A DNA stretch of 58,747 nt. It comes from a virus. Location of the stretch: IMG/VR virus record IMGVR_UViG_3300048839_000819, positions 1-58,747 of that record, one strand, 5' to 3'. The first letter of the stretch is position 1. Every line of letters starts with the position of its first letter. Position numbers and translations under genes: made by a program. Below the pieces are notes generated by a model. It made no database searches and was not told where the DNA came from. It worked only from the letters and a program-made list of their open reading frames with translations. Below, piece after piece: positions 6,688-14,362 of this stretch.

Positions 6688-6898
6688 AGTACTTTAGTTG
6701 TTCTTTTATTGTTGAAATATTAGAAACCTGGATGTCATAGTTAGACACTTTTCTTGTTTGTCTGATTATTTTTGTTATTGTCGAGGTTCCAAGGATGAGT
6801 TGAGTCTTGTTCTCTACCTTGCATCTGGTTCTAATATTCTTGGTTGTTCCCGTTTCATTGTTGGTGATGTGAATTGTTGCATATTCGTGCTTTTTCAT
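6617..6898 (-). CDS. hypothetical protein, minus strand
   Basis: The ATG at 6898 has the strong site AAAGGATTAATC, better than the GTG/ATG further upstream. The 93-residue product begins MKKHEYATIHIT and is beta-rich at first and then helical. Its 3' end overlaps the tail end of the opposite zinc-ribbon gene, an unusual convergent overlap. It has its own promoter candidate at 6927-6954. Confidence 0.55.
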   Translation of the reverse strand: MKKHEYATIHITNNETGTTKNIRTRCKVENKTQLILGTSTITKIIRQTRKVSNYDIQVSNISTIKEQLKYFKHGDLVQAEFLPEMYRLCLLTY

Positions 6899-6926
6899 GA
6901 TTAATCCTTTCATCTAATTATTTCCA

Positions 6927-6954
6927 AGTATAGTATTTTATCGTCAAAAAGCAA
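6927..6954 (-). promoter_or_regulatory. possible promoter for the gene at 6898
   Basis: TTGCTT (6954-6949), 16 bases, TATACT (6932-6927) on the minus strand. The -10 box is good, the -35 box weak. It lies in the 154-base divergent gap between the genes at 6898 and 7053. Confidence 0.35.
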
Positions 6955-7052
6955 GAGAAATGTTACCAAAATAGAAATATTTTTCTTGCTTTCTTTTTGG
7001 TTTTGGTGTACCATCCACAAAGTAATTAAGTTATACTTTCAAGGGATTTGAT

Positions 7053-7286
7053 ATGATTGTCTACCATGTTTGTTCTGCAAAAAAACTGAATAAGTACCTT
7101 AAAACCGGGCACATCGTGCCCCCCGTAAGAGCTTGGGAGAATTTAGAACAGGCTAACAGATTTTCAATAAGCACAGGTAGAAGAGTCATATTGCGCCTTA
7201 AATTTCCAAAAAATGCTGAGAAACTAGAGGGTCATTTTAACCAGGCAAGAGTTTTACATTGTAAATATAAATTAGAATCGTTTTAA
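7053..7286 (+). CDS. small hypothetical protein, possible ADP-ribosyltransferase-like fold
   Basis: The 77-residue protein begins MIVYHVCSAKKLNKYLKTG and contains PPVRAWENL at 23-31 and RRVILRL at 43-49. The YH-x-Cys/Ser start, then G and R, resembles the beginning of ART-type folds, but the protein is too short for a full enzyme, so this is only a possibility. A ribosome binding site (CAAGGGATTTGAT) precedes ATG. Confidence 0.5.
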   Translation: MIVYHVCSAKKLNKYLKTGHIVPPVRAWENLEQANRFSISTGRRVILRLKFPKNAEKLEGHFNQARVLHCKYKLESF

Positions 7287-7299
7287 AAAGGATTGAACT

Positions 7300-8250
7300 A
7301 TGAATCGTAGAATCATCAAGAAGGTACTGAACAAAAAACATAAAGACTTCTGTGCATCAATTAAAGATGAAAAAGTTAGAGATCTTGTTGAGAAAAATTC
7401 TTTCATAACAGGGGGTAGTATTGTCTCTATGCTGCTCAACGAGCCAATATCAGACTTTGATTATTACTTCACAGATTTTGAGACAGTTAAAGCAGTTGCA
7501 GAATATTATGTTCATGAATTTATAGAACTAAAGTCGCAAAGAAACGATCCTTGCAAGATTGAGCCAGAAGTTTTGTATGAAACCAAAGACAATCAAAATA
7601 GAGTAAAAATTGGGATTAGATCCGTTGGTATTGCTGCAATTGGAGCTGATGATTCTGATTATGAATATTTTGAGCAAGGCCCAGAATCAAAGGGTATGGA
7701 CTTTGTTGAAAAGCAGATGGATGCTTTAAATGATATGACAGATTCTGTAGAGGATGATTGAAAAGTTCCAGATTATTCTCCTGTGTTTATGTCAGACAAC
7801 GCTATTACCTTATCTAGTAAAGTTCAGCTTGTCATTAGATTTTATGGTTCTCCAGAGGAAGTTCATAAGAACTATGATTTCACGCATTGTACTTGCTATT
7901 GGGTCGCCAAAGACGATGAATTGGTACTACCCCCAGAAGCATTAGAAAGTATTCTTACCAAAAATATTTGGTATCAGGGATCTCTATACCCTCTTTGTTC
8001 TATTATAAGAACAAGGAAATTTATCCAAAGAGGATGGCACATTAATGCTGGACAGTATTTGAAAATGTGCTTTCAGCTCTCTGAGCTGGATCTGTCCAAT
8101 TTAGAGGTTTTGCAAGAGCAGCTTACCGGCGTAGACGCCGCTTATTTTATTGAAGTCATTGATAAGTGTAAAAATAAATTAGCAGCAGAACCAGATTTCA
8201 AGGTCACTATGCCATACCTGTGTACCATCGTTGATAAAATTTTTGGATAA
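7300..8250 (+). pseudogene. nucleotidyltransferase gene interrupted by in-frame UGA
   Basis: The first part (7300-7761, 153 residues) has the nucleotidyltransferase signature ITGGSIVSML followed by SDFDYYF, whose GGS and D-x-D bind metal and nucleotide. The frame meets TGA at 7759-7761 but stays open in the same frame to 8250. The second part (from GTG 7783 or ATG 7789) reads SDNAITLSSKVQ and VIRFYGSPEEVH, which I recall as the second half of one phage family of about 300 residues. The whole is 317 codons with one stop. Either it is a recent nonsense mutation, stop readthrough is used, or two polypeptides are made; no good ribosome binding site precedes the second part. The function is probably RNA or nucleotide adenylation. 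Confidence 0.65.
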
Positions 8251-8261
8251 AGGAAAAATAA

Positions 8262-8861
8262 ATGAATTTCAAATTAACTGACAAAGAATATACAGATTTT
8301 TTCTATGAGGCACTTGAATCAGTGACTAAATTTCACTTCGCCTTTGATCTGGCCATCGGCCAGGATATAGGCTTTGAGCTATATTGTTTGCGGTCTTCAT
8401 TGATTAATGAAGAGAAGGCAGAGTTTGATGCTGCTATGTCTAAAGGATCAAAGATAGACATACTGGATGCTTTGTGTGATCTATTGTATGTTCTTGATGG
8501 CGCTTTTGTCAGTAGCAAAGCCAGTAAATATTCGCCTTATATACTAAAGTGGAAAGGTTATTTTGAAGAGCATGGCAGCAAAGATTGTGTCTTTTCTCTA
8601 CAGGATAATTTATGCTCATTCTTGGATGAGCTATTAACCCCAGAAAAATCCTTTGATCTTTTTGAGAGTCTATGCACTTGTTATTCTATCATCATGAATA
8701 CAGCAACAAGGTTTGAGCTTCCAATGGTAGAAGGTTTTAGGCTTGTACATCAAAATAATATGTCAAAATTAGGGGAAGACGGAAAACCAGTAAGAAACGA
8801 TTACGGAAAGATCATCAAGCCATCAGGCTATAAGCCTGTAGACTTGAGTGTTTTGTTCTAA
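8262..8861 (+). CDS. MazG-like/PRA-PH-type NTP pyrophosphohydrolase
   Basis: The 199-residue all-helical protein has LINEEKAEF near 47-55 and a D-x-L-x-D-x2-YV segment near 69-80 (ILDALCDLLYVLDG), typical of all-alpha NTP pyrophosphatases that bind Mg2+ through E-E-x2-E and D residues. The C-terminal half has FRLVHQNNMSKLGEDGK, a signature of phage members of this family. The protein probably hydrolyses a (d)NTP to the monophosphate. ATG is preceded by AAAGGAAAAATAA. Confidence 0.75.
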   Translation: MNFKLTDKEYTDFFYEALESVTKFHFAFDLAIGQDIGFELYCLRSSLINEEKAEFDAAMSKGSKIDILDALCDLLYVLDGAFVSSKASKYSPYILKWKGYFEEHGSKDCVFSLQDNLCSFLDELLTPEKSFDLFESLCTCYSIIMNTATRFELPMVEGFRLVHQNNMSKLGEDGKPVRNDYGKIIKPSGYKPVDLSVLF

Positions 8862-8878
8862 GAAGAAAGGATTAAACA

Positions 8879-9202
8879 ATGCATACACAAGATATTGAAT
8901 CGTTTTTGATAAAGGATGGATGGGAGTATATCGAAGATCCATTTGAAAAGGAATCTAAACCCTATTACAAATTCTTTGATACCCCAACAAAATGTAAGCA
9001 CAACCATGACAAGCCTGGAGTTAAGATTTGTATTAAGTTATGTGGAAATATATATCAAATGCACCTAGGAGGACAGCTTCAAGACGGTACTTGGATAAAG
9101 CTGTTTCACTGGGTAATACCATTAAATCTTGAAGAGGGTTTGCAACTAATTCCAAGGCTGCTTGCAACGTGGGAGTTTGTTGCAAATTATAAGGAGAGTT
9201 AG
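8879..9202 (+). CDS. hypothetical protein
   Basis: The 107-residue soluble protein begins MHTQDIESFLIKDGWEYIED and has a mixed alpha/beta pattern with several Trp, Tyr and Phe residues. No family is known to me. The site GAAAGGATTAAACA precedes ATG. Confidence 0.55.
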   Translation: MHTQDIESFLIKDGWEYIEDPFEKESKPYYKFFDTPTKCKHNHDKPGVKICIKLCGNIYQMHLGGQLQDGTWIKLFHWVIPLNLEEGLQLIPRLLATWEFVANYKES

Positions 9203-9204
9203 AC

Positions 9205-9375
9205 ATGCCAGATATTAGTATGTGCAGGAATAAAGAGTGTCCTCTTAGAAGTAAGTGCTACAGATTTTTAGCTACGCCGTCTTTTTGGCAAGCATACATT
9301 GATGCAAAACCAATCACCAAGGAGGATGGTACTGTGGTGTGTGAGCATTTCTACAAAGCTGATATTAGTAAGTAA
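9205..9375 (+). CDS. 56-residue Cys-rich phage protein
   Basis: The start is MPDISMCRNKECPLRSKCYR, with cysteines at 7, 12 and 18 and one more at 46. Short proteins with the pattern MC-x4-CPL-x3-CYR are found in many phages (from memory); the function is unknown, zinc binding is likely. The ATG follows the previous stop by two bases, with AAGGAGAGTTAGAC upstream. Confidence 0.65.
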   Translation: MPDISMCRNKECPLRSKCYRFLATPSFWQAYIDAKPITKEDGTVVCEHFYKADISK

Positions 9376-9387
9376 AGGATTTGCATA

Positions 9388-9981
9388 ATGAAAGAAGAAA
9401 AGAAAATATTTTATGACACCGCTGAAGCAGCACAGTATAAAGAAATCACCCTAAAAGGGTGGTGGTCAGGATCAAGTACCTACCACAAAAAATCTGTGTT
9501 CTGGGGAGAAGATGAGCATATGGCGCGATGGGATGGGTGCACCCATCTCAAGTGTGCGTGCGGTAAAGAACATTCCAAACATTACACTTGCTGTGATGAT
9601 TGTCGAAAGGTGCATACAAGAGAAAGATATGAAAAACTTCAATTAGTTGAGTGGGATGGTGTAACACCAATAACCACGTTCGACGACGATAAATATTTTT
9701 TCAGTGAGGATGATTTACTTGATTACATTTACAACGAAAATGTAGATCAAGAGGATCTTATGCTGGTTTTGTGCAAACCAAATTATGCTGAAAATCTAGA
9801 AATAGATAGATGGGAAGATGATCTTCCAGAAGATTCTGAGGGACCAGATTGGTTGATTGAGGCTATTGATGCCTTTAATAAAGCAATCAAAGATAAGGGG
9901 CCTTTGTCTTGGGGAGCAAGTAATAAGCGGATAAACTATAAGCTGCCTGATAATTTTAAATATGAGGATGAAGAAGGATAA
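9388..9981 (+). CDS. Cys/acidic hypothetical protein
   Basis: The 197-residue protein has a metal-binding cluster HLKCACGKEHSKHYTCCDDC at about residues 53-72, likely a zinc knuckle, and an acidic C-terminal half. It lies just upstream of the tRNA gene. No family is recognised. The site AAAGGATTTGCATA precedes ATG. Confidence 0.55.
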   Translation: MKEEKKIFYDTAEAAQYKEITLKGWWSGSSTYHKKSVFWGEDEHMARWDGCTHLKCACGKEHSKHYTCCDDCRKVHTRERYEKLQLVEWDGVTPITTFDDDKYFFSEDDLLDYIYNENVDQEDLMLVLCKPNYAENLEIDRWEDDLPEDSEGPDWLIEAIDAFNKAIKDKGPLSWGASNKRINYKLPDNFKYEDEEG

Positions 9982-10007
9982 TTAATAAAAGTTTGGGAAA
10001 TTTGAAA

Positions 10008-10094
10008 GGCTCAGTGTCGGAATTAGCTTACGAGAGAGATTTAAAATCTCTTGCCCTTAAACAGGGCGTGTGGGTGCAAGTCCCACCTGAGCCA
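10008..10094 (+). tRNA. tRNA-Leu (anticodon UAA)
   Basis: The 87-base gene folds as a class II tRNA. The acceptor GGCTCAG (10008-10014) pairs with CTGAGCC (10087-10093), with A10094 as discriminator. The anticodon stem AGAGA/TCTCT surrounds the loop TTTAAAA, giving UAA. A long variable arm (GCCCT/AGGGC) and a T-arm GTGGG-TGCAAGT-CCCAC follow. It reads the codon UUA, common in this AT-rich genome, so it probably supports phage translation. CCA is not encoded. Confidence 0.9.
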
Positions 10095-10116
10095 TTATTT
10101 TAGAAAGGTTTTAAAA

Positions 10117-10670
10117 ATGATTTCTACAAAAGGAAACACTCGTCAGCAGTATTTTTTCACTGCTGACGAGCACTGAATTATGGGCATTCAGGGATCATCG
10201 AGTACTGTAATCGTCCATTCTCCTCTATAGAGGAAATGGACGAGGAAATAATTAGACGACACAATGAGGTTGTTACTTACAGAGACACCGTTGTTCATGT
10301 TGGAGATTTTACACTAAAGAAGAGTAAAAGAACAGCCGGGGATTATGTTAAAAGATTATGTGGAAATCATATATTCCTAAAAGGATCTCATGACTACTGG
10401 TTGGGTAAAAACCACCCTTTACAGATTTGGGAAAAACAAATAGGAGATGTTTATATTGTAGCGTGCCACTATGCGATGCGTACATGGGCAAGATCACATT
10501 ACAATTCATGGCAACTTTTTGGACATTCACATGGAAAATTACGCCCAATTGGAAAATCTTGGGATATTGGAGTTGACAACAACAACTTCTATCCAGTATG
10601 CTTTGATGAGCTTGTGGAAATAATGGAAACTAGGGAAGATAATTTTAATCTGGTCAAGAAGGGATACTAA
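10117..10670 (+). pseudogene. metallophosphoesterase with a frame disruption at the metal site
   Basis: ATG 10117 (with AAAGGTTTTAAAA upstream) starts a frame reading QQYFFTADEH and stopping at TGA 10174-10176. The other frame continues as YGHSGIIEYCNRPF, then VHVGDFTLKK, IFLKGSHDYW, FGHSHGK, the motifs of a calcineurin-like phosphoesterase. Removing the five bases 10174-10178 (tgaat) restores DEHYGHSG, the usual D-x-H-x2-H metal site. The downstream frame can restart at ATG 10236 (AGAGGAA upstream), but then lacks the first metal ligands. A perfect 12-bp hairpin (10139-10170) ends four bases before the stop. Programmed frameshifting, sequencing error or inactivation are all possible. Confidence 0.7.
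10139..10170 (+). repeat. 12-bp perfect hairpin inside the phosphoesterase start
   Basis: CTCGTCAGCAGT (10139-10150) pairs exactly with ACTGCTGACGAG (10159-10170) across an eight-base loop rich in T. It lies in coding sequence just upstream of the frame disruption and would be a stable mRNA structure. Confidence 0.75.
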
Positions 10671-10671
10671 A

Positions 10672-11136
10672 ATGCAATTTTACATCATTCACCCAGATCC
10701 AGAAACGTCTGCTAGAAATCTCCCAGATTATGCTTTAAAGCGAGTCAACATCCGAGAGGGTTATCAAATACTGTCGGACATAGGCCATATTCTTGGTATA
10801 CACTGGGAAGGGCAAAACAAGCTCTATTCTGCAAGTCATGCCTTGACTAGGCATTTTTGCAGTGATCCTAACATTCTCAAGGAGTTTTTACGTAATTACA
10901 CTCAATGTTGTATGGAGTATGAAAGAAGATACAAAAAAAGTCATAAGTACATTGACTTATTTTATAGCAACTACGATTATATTTTGACCTTGCCAAGATT
11001 ATGTTATAAGTCCAAATACGAAAGCACTTTGAAATATTTGCTAGAAGAAAAAACCAGTAAACTGAGTGAAGTAGATAAATTAACACTAAATAAATTTCTG
11101 GAAGTAAAAAATGATACTGCTAAGACAAAGTCATGA
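10672..11136 (+). CDS. possible pyrimidine-dimer glycosylase-family protein
   Basis: The 154-residue protein begins MQFYIIHPDPETSARNLPDY and has YKKSHKYID near residues 86-94, preceded by EYERR. The layout resembles the phage family annotated as pyrimidine dimer DNA glycosylase-like, in which a start like D-P-x3-A is followed by an L-x3-Y-x2-RY-x-K-x-H segment. The usual CDKH segment is not clear here. It may have lost activity or belong to a sister family. It overlaps the thyX start. Confidence 0.45.
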   Translation: MQFYIIHPDPETSARNLPDYALKRVNIREGYQILSDIGHILGIHWEGQNKLYSASHALTRHFCSDPNILKEFLRNYTQCCMEYERRYKKSHKYIDLFYSNYDYILTLPRLCYKSKYESTLKYLLEEKTSKLSEVDKLTLNKFLEVKNDTAKTKS

Positions 11137-11782
11137 AATTCTGGACATCACAAACGAGCCTACAAGGCTCATTGAGAGAGCAGCTAGAACATGTTATAAA
11201 AGTGAGCATCTCATATGCGAAGGATCAGATTTAGATTTAATAAAGAAATTAATTAAAAGAGGCCATGAGGCAATGCTTGAATTTGCCAACATGACCGTTG
11301 AATTTGTTACAGACAGGGCCATATCGAATGAGCTCACCAGACACAGAATTTGCTCGTTTGCCCAAAGCAGTACTCGCTATATAAAGTACTCGGACCATGT
11401 GCCTTTCATAATTCCAGAGGAATATGAGGCTATATTGGCAGGCATTTATGGTCCTTTTGATGAGTTTTTTTACCAGAAATTTGATTATCTATCCTCAGAT
11501 GAACATCTATATTTATGGAATTATAAACAACTTGAAGACATTTACACATCTGCTCTGAAAATGGGTTATTCAGCCCAACGGGCTAGAGATGCCTTACCTT
11601 TGAGTACGGCCACCACTTTGGTTGCCTCTGCCAACTTTAGAGAATGGAGACACATTTTTAAATTAAGATGTAGTAAAAAAGCCCATCCAAGAATGAGGGC
11701 TTTGATGATTCCTTTGGTCAAGGAATGTCAGGAAAAAATTCCTTTGATTTTTGACGACATTAAGGTAGACTGTACAACATGA
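11111..11782 (+). CDS. thyX: FAD-dependent thymidylate synthase
   Basis: The 223-residue protein carries the ThyX signature RHR-x7-S: R77-H78-R79 followed by S87 (RHRICSFAQSSTR). ThyX makes dTMP from dUMP with methylene-tetrahydrofolate, NADPH and FAD, and acts as a tetramer. The length is typical (about 220-250). It starts inside the previous gene (26-base overlap) and overlaps the next start as ATGA. It belongs to the nucleotide supply set with the dNTP hydrolases and the HAD nucleotidase. Confidence 0.95.
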   Translation: MILLRQSHEILDITNEPTRLIERAARTCYKSEHLICEGSDLDLIKKLIKRGHEAMLEFANMTVEFVTDRAISNELTRHRICSFAQSSTRYIKYSDHVPFIIPEEYEAILAGIYGPFDEFFYQKFDYLSSDEHLYLWNYKQLEDIYTSALKMGYSAQRARDALPLSTATTLVASANFREWRHIFKLRCSKKAHPRMRALMIPLVKECQEKIPLIFDDIKVDCTT

Positions 11783-11946
11783 GTGAAAAATGCACAGAAT
11801 GTGGACTAAAAAAGCCTGACCATCGTTGCACAAAGTGCAGAGCATGGTACTGCAAAAGCTGTTGTGTTGGTCTTTCTGGCATTTGCATTTGCGCTCCAAG
11901 CACTATAGTTTCTTTGAGTGAGTACAGAAAAACCAGAAAAAAGTAA
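11779..11946 (+). CDS. 55-residue Cys-rich zinc-finger-like protein
   Basis: The peptide starts MSEKCTECGL and has C5-x2-C8, C17-x2-C20, C25-x2-C28 with C29, and C36/C38, similar in spacing to B-box/RING-like double zinc fingers. The ATG overlaps the thyX stop (ATGA), so the two are co-translated. The target is unknown; protein or nucleic acid binding is likely. Confidence 0.6.
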   Translation: MSEKCTECGLKKPDHRCTKCRAWYCKSCCVGLSGICICAPSTIVSLSEYRKTRKK

Positions 11947-11956
11947 AGAGGTTGAA

Positions 11957-12616
11957 ATGGAAGAACGGGATATCCCAAAATTTGAGGATTTAAAAGACAG
12001 ACAAAATTTTATTTTTAGTGATAAAAAACCTTTTAAGGAGTCTTCAGAGAATACCACCTTAAAAGGTATGTCAGAAAAAGAGGCTGAGACCATTTTAGAG
12101 AGTTTTAGGGGGGACTATGATGATCCCCCCTGTCAGAGCCCTAGTATAAAAGACAAAAGTAACAAAGAGAAAACTAACAAGATGGTTAAAGAAGCCGTAT
12201 CAAGAGGTTTGAATTCACTTTTAACTGTTTTGGATGCAGATGGTGCCAGTAAAACAGTTGGTGATAGTACAATATCCAAGGAAAAGCTGTGCGGCCAAGA
12301 ATACATTGGAACTCTCAAGGTAGAGCCTAAAGAGAGCTTCCCTGGAGGAGCCACCAGAAGCGATTCTAGGGGCAAAGGCAGGTTTGACCTCATACCCTAT
12401 GGGCCTCTCAAAAGATTGGCTCTACGGTATGAATATGGGGCTGTACAGCACGGTGACAATAACTGGAGGAAGGGTCAGCCCAAATCACGCATATTTGCTG
12501 CTATGATCAGACATGCGTACCAGTGGCTTGCTGGGTATAGGGATGAAGACCATTTAGCCGCTGTTGCTTGGAATGTTTTTGCTTTGATGTATTTTGAGGA
12601 AAAAGATAATGATTGA
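11957..12616 (+). CDS. dATP/dGTP diphosphohydrolase-like (DUF5664) protein
   Basis: The C-terminal half contains RFDLIPYGPLKRLA, EYGAVQHGDNNWRKG and MIRHAYQWL followed by DEDHLAAVAWNVFALM, the signature of the all-alpha dNTP-diphosphohydrolase family (DUF5664/MazZ-type). The N-terminal ~110 residues are charged and unconserved. I choose ATG 11957 (AAAGAGGTTGAA upstream; 219 residues) over a GTG 39 bases earlier inside the previous gene. It may lower dATP/dGTP or adjust phage nucleotide pools. Confidence 0.75.
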   Translation: MEERDIPKFEDLKDRQNFIFSDKKPFKESSENTTLKGMSEKEAETILESFRGDYDDPPCQSPSIKDKSNKEKTNKMVKEAVSRGLNSLLTVLDADGASKTVGDSTISKEKLCGQEYIGTLKVEPKESFPGGATRSDSRGKGRFDLIPYGPLKRLALRYEYGAVQHGDNNWRKGQPKSRIFAAMIRHAYQWLAGYRDEDHLAAVAWNVFALMYFEEKDND

Positions 12617-13004
12617 TCATATTGGACCAAGTAGAATACCTTTCACAGAACAATTAACCTCAGATGATGTTAAGCTTGTTCCTTTAGAATTAAGAGAAAC
12701 AACCATAGATGGTGGTGTACAAACTGCTGTATCTGCAATGCCTACGGCATTACCTACTATGGCTTTAGATTTGATTTCTAAAGTTATGGCCGAAGGCATG
12801 GAAAAATACCCCAGACATGAGGATGGAACTTTAAACTGGTACAAAATTTCCAGCATGTCAAACTTTGACCACTCTATCTCACACTTTTTTAATTTTATAA
12901 CTAAAATAAATAATCCTGGAATAGAAATAAATGAGCTCGAAGAGCTCAGTCATTTTGTGGCTAGAGCCTTAATGGGTCTAGAGCAATATTTGAGGGGAAA
13001 ATAA
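12609..13004 (+). CDS. second dNTP-hydrolase-like all-alpha protein
   Basis: The 131-residue protein contains AEGMEKYPRHEDGTLNWYKI and DHSISHFF then ELEELSHFVARALMGLEQYL, a weaker copy of the helix pattern G-x2-KY...NW...H...ELxH-x3-RALM found in DUF5664-like proteins. It may work with the preceding gene as partner or paralogue. The start ATG at 12609 overlaps the previous stop region, with GAGGAAAAAGATA upstream. Confidence 0.55.
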   Translation: MIDHIGPSRIPFTEQLTSDDVKLVPLELRETTIDGGVQTAVSAMPTALPTMALDLISKVMAEGMEKYPRHEDGTLNWYKISSMSNFDHSISHFFNFITKINNPGIEINELEELSHFVARALMGLEQYLRGK

Positions 13005-13276
13005 TGAATGATTTACAAGAAGAACACGAAGATAGTTTTATTTCATACACTCTACACATTAATGGTGTAGATATTCCTTTAACCAAAGATAAGTTAGAAA
13101 ATTTATATAAAGAATTAAAAAATATATTTGAAAAAGATACTATTTATTATCCAATTACATCACCATATTATCCTGTAACACCTGTACCATATCTAGATCC
13201 AACCTATATTAGTGATCCGGTCCCGCAGGGACCAATTATCACCTGTCAAAATAATGACTCCCCACCTTCTTCTTAG
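13004..13276 (+). CDS. hypothetical protein with Pro/Tyr-rich tail
   Basis: The 90-residue product has a short helical start with the segment YTLHINGVDIPLTK and a C-terminal part rich in Pro, Tyr and Ser. The stop/start junction with the previous gene is TAATG. No family is known. The tail contains the perfect hairpin GGTCCC-GCA-GGGACC (13219-13233). Confidence 0.5.
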   Translation: MNDLQEEHEDSFISYTLHINGVDIPLTKDKLENLYKELKNIFEKDTIYYPITSPYYPVTPVPYLDPTYISDPVPQGPIITCQNNDSPPSS

Positions 13277-13287
13277 AAAGAGTTTTT

Positions 13288-13839
13288 ATGAGAGATTTAT
13301 GTTTCCTTGATATGGATGGTGTGCTAGTCAATTTCATTGACGCTGCACACAAATTACACAATCAAAGAACATTACTCCCTGATTGGCCATATGAAAAGGG
13401 AGAAAAGAGCTTTGATGTAACCGAACGACTGGGCATATCTGTCTCTGACTTCTTTGCCCCTATGGGATTTTCCTTTTGGAAAAATCTCGAATGGTTTGAT
13501 TTTGGAGACTCCCCCCTCTTTAATGGCAAGCTTCTTCTTGAATCTTGTGAATCTTTGTATGGTGTTGAGAACATTTGCATCTTGACATCACCATGCTTAA
13601 CCCCTGGTTGTGTTGAGGGCAAACGTGCTTGGATAGACAAGCATATGCCCAAATACAAAAAGCAGGTTTTGTTTGGATCAGCCAAACATTACTGCGCTCA
13701 TAAAAACGCTATACTATATGATGACAAAGAATCTAATGTAAGTAAATTCAAGGGGTGGGGCGGTAAGGCATCGTTGATGCCTAGGCCCTGGAATAGTAAT
13801 TTCAAAGTGTGGGATGAAAAACTATGCCCGACAAAATAA
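13288..13839 (+). CDS. HAD-family 5'(3')-deoxyribonucleotidase-like protein
   Basis: The 183-residue protein starts MRDLCFLDMDGVLVNF, the HAD motif I with D8 (nucleophile) and D10. ILTSPC near 97-102 matches motif II, and a basic region (HKNAILYDDKESN near 137-149) supplies the motif III/IV residues including DD. The family removes phosphate from deoxynucleoside monophosphates. It may recycle host or phage dNMPs beside ThyX. Confidence 0.75.
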   Translation: MRDLCFLDMDGVLVNFIDAAHKLHNQRTLLPDWPYEKGEKSFDVTERLGISVSDFFAPMGFSFWKNLEWFDFGDSPLFNGKLLLESCESLYGVENICILTSPCLTPGCVEGKRAWIDKHMPKYKKQVLFGSAKHYCAHKNAILYDDKESNVSKFKGWGGKASLMPRPWNSNFKVWDEKLCPTK

Positions 13840-14099
13840 ATAGCATGTTTTTCATAGTATCAGGTTGCTTAATTTGGCTAAATGTTATAAAACTGTACAA
13901 AGACAAGCACGTTCTTGGCGTTAATTTGTTGGCAGTTATGCCCATAGTTTTATGGGGATTTTGGAATATTTATTATTTACAATATCTAAATCAGACCTTT
14001 AGCTTCTGGGCTAATATCAATGTTTTAGTTCCAAACACTATTTGGTTTTGTCAACTAGTTTATTACAGAAAGAGGTACAAAAATGGAAATTTTGATTAA
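13824..14099 (+). CDS. three-helix membrane protein
   Basis: The 91-residue protein has three hydrophobic segments, about residues 8-24, 33-53 and 60-80, with many Trp, Tyr and Asn residues, like small phage inner-membrane proteins with a PQ-loop-like look. The role is unknown; superinfection exclusion or membrane reshaping are possibilities. It overlaps the previous gene by 16 bases and the next by 17. Confidence 0.6.
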   Translation: MPDKINSMFFIVSGCLIWLNVIKLYKDKHVLGVNLLAVMPIVLWGFWNIYYLQYLNQTFSFWANINVLVPNTIWFCQLVYYRKRYKNGNFD

Positions 14100-14355
14100 C
14101 AAAAAGTATAGACTCACCTCAGATTCATACAACTACATGCTAGAGAAATCTTTCACAGCAGGTGATAAATCCAAGAAGGCGGGTGAGATAGGATGGAAGA
14201 CCATTGGGTATTATTCCACTATCAGCGCAGCCCTGAAAGGGCTATTGGATAAGGTGTGTAAAAGCTCAAAGGCAAAGTCTATTGAGGATTTAGAGAGGCT
14301 AGTTTCAAGCGTTAAGTCTGATATTGATAAAGTGTTGTCTTCAAAAGGTTTATAA
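14083..14355 (+). CDS. DUF5405-like phage protein
   Basis: The 90-residue protein begins MEILINKKYRLTSDSYNYMLEK and has GWKTIGYYSTISAALKGLL, which resembles a phage family of unknown function (DUF5405-like, from memory). It is probably a small alpha/beta protein. It overlaps the upstream membrane-protein gene. Confidence 0.5.
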   Translation: MEILINKKYRLTSDSYNYMLEKSFTAGDKSKKAGEIGWKTIGYYSTISAALKGLLDKVCKSSKAKSIEDLERLVSSVKSDIDKVLSSKGL

Positions 14356-14362
14356 AAATTTA

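Noticed and set aside
7300-8250. Stop-codon reassignment (UGA to an amino acid)
   Set aside because: Many neighbouring genes end in UGA with ATGA overlaps, so UGA is a normal stop here, and the only tRNA in the window reads UUA.
10139-10170. The hairpin as a transcription terminator
   Set aside because: The T-rich part is in the loop, not after the stem, so it does not meet the terminator pattern.
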